NCBI GenBank assembly: GCA_003116975.1
Contig: BGKB01000057.1
Location: 248,001 to 312,000, forward strand
Origin: Aurantiochytrium sp. KH105
Lineage: Eukaryota > Sar > Bigyra > Thraustochytrida > Thraustochytriidae
Length of the DNA stretch: 64,000 nt
Direction: 5' to 3'
Shown here: positions 58,040 through 64,000 of the stretch, piece after piece
How positions within the stretch are numbered: the stretch's first letter is position 1
Layout: the number at the start of each line of letters is the position of its first letter
The notes under the pieces: generated by a model
Seen by the model: only the letters and a program-made list of their open reading frames with translations
Told to the model about the DNA's origin: nothing
Database searches by the model: none
Made by a program: the position numbers and the translations under genes

Positions 58040-61000
58040 ATGGATGCAGTTCCCCTGCCGGCCGATGATCGCTGGGCCGTAGCGCTTTATGACTTTGCGG
58101 GTAATGAAGAGCGCAATATTCTCTCCATAAAAGCCGGCGATGTCGTCCTCGTGAGCCCGCGAGACAACAAAGACTGGTGGCCCGCCAACCTTGGTGGCGT
58201 GTCAGGATTTTTGCCCAAAGACTACCTCAAGCTCAAACCTCTCGAATGGACACCGCGCGATTTGGCCAGTCTTAAATCTACACGTAGCTCGAGCGTGCTG
58301 GACGTCGGGTCAGAGGACGGGGTCGCCTATGAGGATGGCTCGCATGGACAACGTGAAAATGTACTCGGGAAAGGCATGATGCTGGGTCGTCGCCAGAGCA
58401 GCTCACGCTCTTTATCCAGGCGCTGGCCCCGCGCTCTCTCGGCACGTAGTCAGAGTAACGACATCGGAGACGGGCAGAACGACCAAATGAGAGCTAATCA
58501 AGGCGAGGAAGACGGTGCTGAGGATGCCGTTTTTGCGGGAGGAGTCGAGGGCGCCGACGACGATGACGGAAGCCTAAGCGAAGAAGAAGATGATGAAGAA
58601 GAAGAAAACGATGAGCATGATCATGATGATGATCATGACGAGGACGAGGACGAGGAGGACGAGCTCCATCTCGCTGTGGCTCTCTTTCCCTTCAAGAGCG
58701 AGAACCCGCGCCAGCTCTCCTTTGACGAAGGTCAAGAGCTGTATGTTCGACCATCTCCTGATCTGCAATGGTGGTTTGCGGAACTCGACGGCGAAACCGG
58801 CATGATCCCATACAATTACGTGCAAATTCTCGAAGAGCAGGAACGGGCCGCGCGCGAACTATCCTCCGAAGCGGATGAGGCCGACGCCGCAGGCACAGAC
58901 GGCGACGAGAACGATCTCTATATCGAACTCGATGCAGTAGAGGGACAAAGCCAAGCCGCCATGCGGCGTATCCCCTCCGAAACGAGCGGTAGTCGTGCTG
59001 CTGCCTTTGCCTCCGAGGACGAAGGACACGGCGACGCTGAAGATGAGGAGCTAGCAGCATTACATGATTCTTCAGAGGATGTCGCCACGGAAGAAAGCGG
59101 GTCAATACGCAGACTTCCGTCTCGGCAGAGTCGCAGGTCAAGTGTACAAATGGATGGGTCTATCGCTGTGTGTCAATACGACTTTGTAGGCCGCGAGCCT
59201 GGTGAACTCAGCTTTACAAAGGGAGATTTTCTCTGGGTTGATGCAGTCGAAGGAATCGAATGGTGGACCGCACGCAACGACTACGATGGCCAGGCTGGAA
59301 TCGTGCCTCGCAACTACCTCAAGCTCATCAAGGTCGAGGAGGTAGCCTCGATCTCGCAAAAAATGGCAGCCTTGAGTTCTGACGGTGAAGACATGGGCGA
59401 GAACACTGATGCTGGAAATGATGGACGAAACAACTATGACGCACAAAGTCCCGGCGTGCGTCGGGGCGCAAAGGAGCCTGTCAGTGGCAAATCGGCCTCA
59501 CCAGAAGGACCACCTTCACGTCCAGAAACGGGCTCTCCTCTTGAAATGGCGCGGAATCTGCACCTGGAAAATCTTATGTTCTTTATTACTCTTCGCCACG
59601 GACGGGCCGACGAAGATCTCGCCGTGCTCGATGTGACGCAGGACTCGTGTCCGTTTGAATTAAAGGTTTTAAGGGATGGCGAGGTCGCACAGAGCGAGCG
59701 GGTTCAGCAAGAGCCAACACTCACAATTGTTCTCAAGGGACACATGGATATGTCCCATCGCGAGGCGCGACTGCGATCTGTCCGTGCGGGTCAGTGGTTT
59801 GGCGAGTCGATTGCTCTCGATCAAGGGGTAACGACCCCGGCCACGTATCGCACGCATGGACCGTGCACAGTGCTCCGTTTGACCAAGGCAAATTACGCAA
59901 ACTTTCAGGCTCGTGCGCCCGGTTTTGCCGCCGAGCTTGCGCATATGGCCAGATTCCGATCGAATGAGGTACTCGGCACCTTGGACATCTTTTCGGGGCT
60001 TTCGCAGTCAAGCCTACGTTTGCTGGGCCCTCTCTTCTATTTTCGAAAGTTTCAGGCGAGAGACACCATTTATCAGGAAGGTCATGTTAGCCGCGAGCTG
60101 TACGTGATCGTCCACGGTCGCGTGCAAATGTCACGGGACGGTCACACCGTTGGAGAAGGCCAATACTTTGGCGAGGCTGCTTTTCTTCGAGGCCACCCGC
60201 GCATCGAGACGGCAACGGCATTGGAGGATTTGGTGGTCATCGTCCTCGACAGCAAGGACCTCGCCAGCTTTATCGAATGTGTTGAAGAAGCTGCGCCCAT
60301 CTTTTCTGACTTTGTCTGGCGGAAATCTGCACAAGCCTTGCGTCAGATTCCCTTTTTCGAGAGCGTCCCACGGGATAAACTCGAACAAATCGCGCATCTC
60401 TGCAAATACCGCACCTTTGCCACCGATGAGGTCATTGTACGGGCCGGTGATCCCGGAACTGATTTTTATGTCATCGAATCGGGCCGTGTCCGCGTCGAGG
60501 TCCCCTCGGATCCGGCGCAAATGATGGCAGCAGCCGCCGCTACGGCAATGCGAGGTGGGAATAAATCGGCATATTCGCGCCGCGAGGAGCTGGAGGCGCG
60601 TCGTCGCGCTTTTGCCAACTCCAAGGGCTCGCCCGATGACGAGCACCCAATGAAGTATGTCTATCTGGGCGAAAACGAGTACTTTGGCGAGATTGCGGTC
60701 CTGGCCAGCGAGCCACGCTCCGCCACGGTGCGCGTTATGGAGGGACCGTGTCGCTGTCTCATTCTCGACGGCGCGGCCTTTCGCGCCTTTCTCACCGACT
60801 GCCCCCAGATTAAGCGTGACGTTGTCGAGAAGGTGACACGTCGTCTCCGAAAGGCCTCTCCCGAGATTCGCGACTCCATGAAGCGGTCTTCGCGCAACTT
60901 GGGATCGCTTACACACATGGGGGCCTCGCGGGACGTCCGACGGAGCGCTTCGCGGTCCTCCTCGGTGAGCAGCACCTTCTCATCGGCTCGATCGTCTGTG

Positions 61001-64000
61001 TCTTCTTTTCGCAACGAGGCGACAGAGATTGAGTGGATCACAGCGCCCGTCGAGTCCTTGGCGAGCATCCCACGCGGGGAGGACGTCATGGCGGACCAAG
61101 AAAGCATCGACGCCGCGACCGTGCTCTTTCGCGTTGGCGAAACCATGGGCGATTGTCATCTCATCTATGAATGTTGGCCCATTTATGTACACCCTTGCAG
61201 CCGTCCGGACCTGTGGGGCGCCTCCACAGATGTTTTTATCAAACTTGTCGGCGTCGACAACCAAATGCGCGAAACCACCGTCAAGAGCCACACTGACGAC
61301 ACCGTGGCGGACGTGGTGGACAAAGCGTTCCAGATGGCTGACAAAATGGGCCGCAACATAGACCCGTCAGGCGGGCCAAATTTCTTCGGACTGAAAGTGA
61401 AATCGCTCAACGACTTTCTCGTCTATCGCGAGATCCCCCTGCGCCAGTACAAGTACATTGCGGCAAAATGTCTACCGGGCCGTCGCAACCACATTACCCT
61501 TGCGCTGGTGGACCTGCGTCGCCCGCCGTCGTCCAACGGCAGCGGCGTGCATGCGCTGAGCTTTTTGAAGCAGCGTTCGACACCGGGACGTCAAAACACC
61601 TCTGCGCTCGAGCCAGCCCACGGCGTTCCTGTGCATAGACGCTGGGCCTCCGCCAGCGCCGCCTCTTCCTCCTTGCTTCCTGCATCGTCCATGTCAACGT
61701 CTTCATCGACAACGTCAAACAGCACAGCGGCTGCCTTGGCAGCAACGGCAAGTGGTCCGGGGCCGCTGAAGCCGCCGGTCCCCCCCGGCGATGTAACAAA
61801 GCGTCGCACGCTTTCGCATTTACCTCTTGGCAGACCGCAGCTGACCAAACAAAACTCTCGAGGAAGCTCACGCACCTTGTCCGCAGATTCGGGCTCTTCC
61901 GTCTCATCGCAGGAGATGGCGCCGCCGGCGATTTCTTTCGCCGATGTTGCGGACAATCGTGGCGACGTGATTCCGGAGGATGCGTCTTTGCAGGTGCCAC
62001 CGCCGCCACCACTTTCGTCGCATGCTGACGCGCCTACAAACGGGGAAGGAATTGAGAACGAGATTTCCGTGACCATGGCGACTCCCGGCAAACCCAGTAT
62101 TGCGCCGGAAGAGTTCTCAAAGCTCATGTTAAGCATGACGCAAGAGTCGCTCGCGATCAAGCCCACGTGGGACGAGGTACAGCGGGGGCAACAAAGCCCT
62201 TGCGAAGGGCCGTGGCCTCTGCGTGTGCGCATCGTTGGCCTTGAAGGCCTTCTTTCGCCCCCTAGTGCCTTTGCGGAGATAGATCACGTGCTCGGTCTGC
62301 GTGTCCAGCTCGTCTATGCATCCCGCGTTCTCGAGACACGGGAGATTTCGCATTTTTTTCGCTTCAAGGCCAAAGCTGCAAGTGTGCGCCTCGATCAATG
62401 GGTATCTTTCAACACGACCATGGACCATCTTCCACTTACCACACGGCTGTGCTTCACGCTGTACAATGCTGCAGCGATGAGCAAGGTCGCTGTAAGCTCG
62501 TCTGGCGCTGGCGCTGGCGCTGGCGGTCTCGGGACTGGAGCGAGCGGCGCAAATGGGTCGACTCCTGGGCCCGTCTCACCCTTGTACAGCGGACCAGGTT
62601 CCTCCATGGATCTTTCCATGTACGCCTGGTCGGGTAATGTCTCGAGCCAGGACCTTGGCCCCGCGCTTGCAATGGCGCAAATGGCGCCCTCCCAGATGCC
62701 CCTTGACGCAGACCACGCCGTTGTGGCGGGGGCGTCGCTGCAATTGTTTGATCAACGCCATATCTTTCGCGCCGGCAGCCAATCTGCGCTGTTGTGGCCC
62801 GGCAAAGCGGAGAAGCACCTCGCTTGCATGAACCGTTTCCCCGAGTTTCAGGACCAGGCTCGTCTTCAGCTTGAGTTAGATGAGTTCCGGAAGCCGCTCT
62901 ATTTTGCACTGCCTCCTCCGATTCGCGTCAACATCTCAGGGCTACGCACACCAGATCCCAAAGGTATGCGTGGGCGCAACTTTGGCGAGTCCTCGGATCA
63001 GGCGGAACGGAATGCATCGAATGCGGACGCAAGCGGCAGCAAGCAACGCAAGTCGCGACGTGGTGTCGGCGTCTCGCCGAAGCGGGCCAAGAAGCCTAGT
63101 ATTCTGACCCGCTTCAAGCTTGCAAGTGGAAACTCGACAAGTGTCGCGGCCAGCTCCACCACAAGCAGCGAAGAGGGAAATGGCAAGGACCAGCTCACAG
63201 GCGATCGCGCTAATCCCGCCGGTCAAGGGGGCATCAGGGGCCGCAGAATGAGACGCCACGGCACGAAACCTCTCTCAAGAGCCGAGGATCTTGGAATTCC
63301 CAATGATGTGAGTCAAGATACTCGACGCGCATTGCTTCTCGACCCGGTGGCTTTTTACAAACTCTCTGCCGAGAAACTCAAGCCATTGTGGGCAGACCGG
63401 GACAAACTGGTGGGTCTCGCGTACGCTTTGCCACGCGTTCTTTTCGCGGCAGATTGGTGCGACCCTTTGCAGCGAGAGATGGCGCTCGAGATTGCCGGTC
63501 AATGGCAAGTGCCAGAGCCCATGGAGGCCCTCGAGCTCTTGGACTCGTGTCATGGAGACCTCCGTGTTCGCGAATACGCTGTGCGGTGTCTTGAGCCCCT
63601 CACGGACGAGGACCTCGGTGAGCTGCTCATTCAGCTCACGCAAGCGATCAAGTACGAGCCGTATCACGAATCATTTTTGGTGCGCTTCTTGCTGCGACGG
63701 GCATGGCAGAGCCCGCGCGAGATCGGGACAAAGCTGTTTTGGAGCCTACGATCAGAGATGCACAATCCTCGCGTGCGACCACGTTTTGGTCTCATTCTCC
63801 GCGTGTACCTGGAGTGCGCGAGTCCCGCGCATCGGCAGGATTTAAGTCAGGAGGTGGACGTGCAGAACCTGCTCAAGGAGGTGGCTGATGCGGTGCAACG
63901 GCAAAAAGGGTCTTCTCGGGCGGACCGCCACGCCTTTGCGCAAACAGAGCTCTCGAAGGTGTCGGATCAGCTCCCAGGTAGCTTTCAGCTTTGCCTCGAC
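58040..64000 (+). CDS. PI3-kinase with three SH3 and three cyclic-nucleotide-binding folds, 3' end cut
   Basis: One frame of 1,987 codons without a stop, continuing past the window. SH3 domains: about 12-68 (AVALYDFAGNEERNILSIKA), 209-264 (LAVALFPFKSENPRQLSF) and 373-432 (AVCQYDFVGREPGELSFTKG), each with the ALYDF, WW and P..Y landmarks. CNB folds: about 505-635 (degenerate, FGESIALDQGVTTPAT, no Arg), 639-755 (FGEAAFLRGHPRIETATA) and 758-939 (FGEIAVLASEPRSATVRV). The last has the Glu and Arg of a working phosphate-binding cassette. PI3K modules follow: Ras-binding about 1055-1160 (FIKLVGVDNQMRE and LNDFLVYREIPLRQYKYI), C2 about 1390-1590 (LRVRIVGLEGLL, LPLTTRLCFTLYNAA) and helical PIK about 1747-1945 (LLLDPVAFYKLSAEKLKPLW, YALPRVLFAADWCD). 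The visible end, LPGSFQLCLD, matches the linker that precedes the kinase N-lobe. RBD plus C2 plus helical order indicates class I/II. Linkers are acidic or Ser-rich. Confidence 0.9.
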   Translation, partial: MDAVPLPADDRWAVALYDFAGNEERNILSIKAGDVVLVSPRDNKDWWPANLGGVSGFLPKDYLKLKPLEWTPRDLASLKSTRSSSVLDVGSEDGVAYEDGSHGQRENVLGKGMMLGRRQSSSRSLSRRWPRALSARSQSNDIGDGQNDQMRANQGEEDGAEDAVFAGGVEGADDDDGSLSEEEDDEEEENDEHDHDDDHDEDEDEEDELHLAVALFPFKSENPRQLSFDEGQELYVRPSPDLQWWFAELDGETGMIPYNYVQILEEQERAARELSSEADEADAAGTDGDENDLYIELDAVEGQSQAAMRRIPSETSGSRAAAFASEDEGHGDAEDEELAALHDSSEDVATEESGSIRRLPSRQSRRSSVQMDGSIAVCQYDFVGREPGELSFTKGDFLWVDAVEGIEWWTARNDYDGQAGIVPRNYLKLIKVEEVASISQKMAALSSDGEDMGENTDAGNDGRNNYDAQSPGVRRGAKEPVSGKSASPEGPPSRPETGSPLEMARNLHLENLMFFITLRHGRADEDLAVLDVTQDSCPFELKVLRDGEVAQSERVQQEPTLTIVLKGHMDMSHREARLRSVRAGQWFGESIALDQGVTTPATYRTHGPCTVLRLTKANYANFQARAPGFAAELAHMARFRSNEVLGTLDIFSGLSQSSLRLLGPLFYFRKFQARDTIYQEGHVSRELYVIVHGRVQMSRDGHTVGEGQYFGEAAFLRGHPRIETATALEDLVVIVLDSKDLASFIECVEEAAPIFSDFVWRKSAQALRQIPFFESVPRDKLEQIAHLCKYRTFATDEVIVRAGDPGTDFYVIESGRVRVEVPSDPAQMMAAAAATAMRGGNKSAYSRREELEARRRAFANSKGSPDDEHPMKYVYLGENEYFGEIAVLASEPRSATVRVMEGPCRCLILDGAAFRAFLTDCPQIKRDVVEKVTRRLRKASPEIRDSMKRSSRNLGSLTHMGASRDVRRSASRSSSVSSTFSSARSSVSSFRNEATEIEWITAPVESLASIPRGEDVMADQESIDAATVLFRVGETMGDCHLIYECWPIYVHPCSRPDLWGASTDVFIKLVGVDNQMRETTVKSHTDDTVADVVDKAFQMADKMGRNIDPSGGPNFFGLKVKSLNDFLVYREIPLRQYKYIAAKCLPGRRNHITLALVDLRRPPSSNGSGVHALSFLKQRSTPGRQNTSALEPAHGVPVHRRWASASAASSSLLPASSMSTSSSTTSNSTAAALAATASGPGPLKPPVPPGDVTKRRTLSHLPLGRPQLTKQNSRGSSRTLSADSGSSVSSQEMAPPAISFADVADNRGDVIPEDASLQVPPPPPLSSHADAPTNGEGIENEISVTMATPGKPSIAPEEFSKLMLSMTQESLAIKPTWDEVQRGQQSPCEGPWPLRVRIVGLEGLLSPPSAFAEIDHVLGLRVQLVYASRVLETREISHFFRFKAKAASVRLDQWVSFNTTMDHLPLTTRLCFTLYNAAAMSKVAVSSSGAGAGAGGLGTGASGANGSTPGPVSPLYSGPGSSMDLSMYAWSGNVSSQDLGPALAMAQMAPSQMPLDADHAVVAGASLQLFDQRHIFRAGSQSALLWPGKAEKHLACMNRFPEFQDQARLQLELDEFRKPLYFALPPPIRVNISGLRTPDPKGMRGRNFGESSDQAERNASNADASGSKQRKSRRGVGVSPKRAKKPSILTRFKLASGNSTSVAASSTTSSEEGNGKDQLTGDRANPAGQGGIRGRRMRRHGTKPLSRAEDLGIPNDVSQDTRRALLLDPVAFYKLSAEKLKPLWADRDKLVGLAYALPRVLFAADWCDPLQREMALEIAGQWQVPEPMEALELLDSCHGDLRVREYAVRCLEPLTDEDLGELLIQLTQAIKYEPYHESFLVRFLLRRAWQSPREIGTKLFWSLRSEMHNPRVRPRFGLILRVYLECASPAHRQDLSQEVDVQNLLKEVADAVQRQKGSSRADRHAFAQTELSKVSDQLPGSFQLCLD

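Noticed and set aside
1-64000. tRNA, rRNA, CRISPR and retroelement or virus-like signals
   Set aside because: I found no tRNA box B within a cloverleaf context, no rRNA core, no spaced repeat array and no reverse-transcriptase, integrase or capsid-like frame by eye. A covariance-model and profile search would be the proper test.

Overview
The window is nuclear DNA from a gene-dense, GC-rich eukaryotic microbe. Long single-exon genes on both strands encode eukaryote-only proteins: ubiquitin E1, proteasome beta-1, the gamma-secretase subunit APH-1, EAPP, a SAYSvFN protein, PP2C, a copper P1B-ATPase, an ASH-domain centrosomal-type protein and a PI3-kinase. Introns are rare and short (roughly 60-120 nt, GT-AG). 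Intergenic DNA is C/G-rich and full of short tandem repeats. Sparse introns, PI3K/cyclic-nucleotide fusions and a metallothionein-tailed Cu-ATPase would fit a stramenopile such as a labyrinthulomycete/thraustochytrid, but that placement is inference. I see no bacterial operon, CRISPR array, tRNA, rRNA, intact transposon or viral element.

Layout. 1-2221 (-): 5' part of a coiled-coil protein with an N-terminal Cys/His motif, running off the left edge. 2551-3318 (+): APH-1. 3392-6526 (-): LRR / CBM48-like protein. 6907-8034 (-): membrane-anchored vWA protein. 9665-12868 (-): UBA1. 13757-15223 (+): LRR protein. 15519-16353 (+): two-exon METTL13/EEF1AKMT4-type methyltransferase. 16380-17873 (-): PUB plus CW zinc-finger protein. 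18281-18925 (-): proteasome beta-1. About 4 kb follows without a convincing gene. 22984-24531 (+): unknown. 24765-25576 (-): a SAYSvFN gene and a spliced DMAC1-like mini-gene whose reading frames overlap. 25812-26747 (-): poly-Asp protein, divergent from EAPP (26934-27785 +). 28281-29306 (-): PP2C. 30501-33974 (-): Cu-ATPase. 34633-36177 (-): cyclic-nucleotide-binding-fold / mitochondrial-carrier-like fusion. 37013-38119 (-): conserved unknown. 38767-40128 (+): membrane-anchored 2OG-oxygenase-like protein. 40554-41672 (+): basic disordered protein. 42920-46636 (+): two-exon ASH-domain protein. 48960-50045 (+): single-pass membrane protein. 49779-50813 (-): tentative gene. 51107-52882 (+): secreted sulfatase. 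53055-54371 (-): unknown. A 25-N gap lies at 54812-54836. 55292-56845 (-): ankyrin-PDZ protein. 58040-64000 (+): a huge PI3-kinase, cut by the right edge.

The most striking locus is the last. One uninterrupted frame of at least 1,987 codons carries three SH3 domains, three cyclic-nucleotide-binding folds (the third with an intact phosphate-binding cassette), then PI3K Ras-binding, C2 and helical domains. The sequence stops where the lipid-kinase domain should begin. This implies a PI3K controlled directly by cyclic nucleotides and SH3 ligands. A second CNB fold, fused to a mitochondrial-carrier-like domain, lies about 22 kb away. Other notable points are the metallothionein-like tail on the Cu-ATPase, the overlapping DMAC1-like/SAYSvFN frames, and exons found only by following splice signals.
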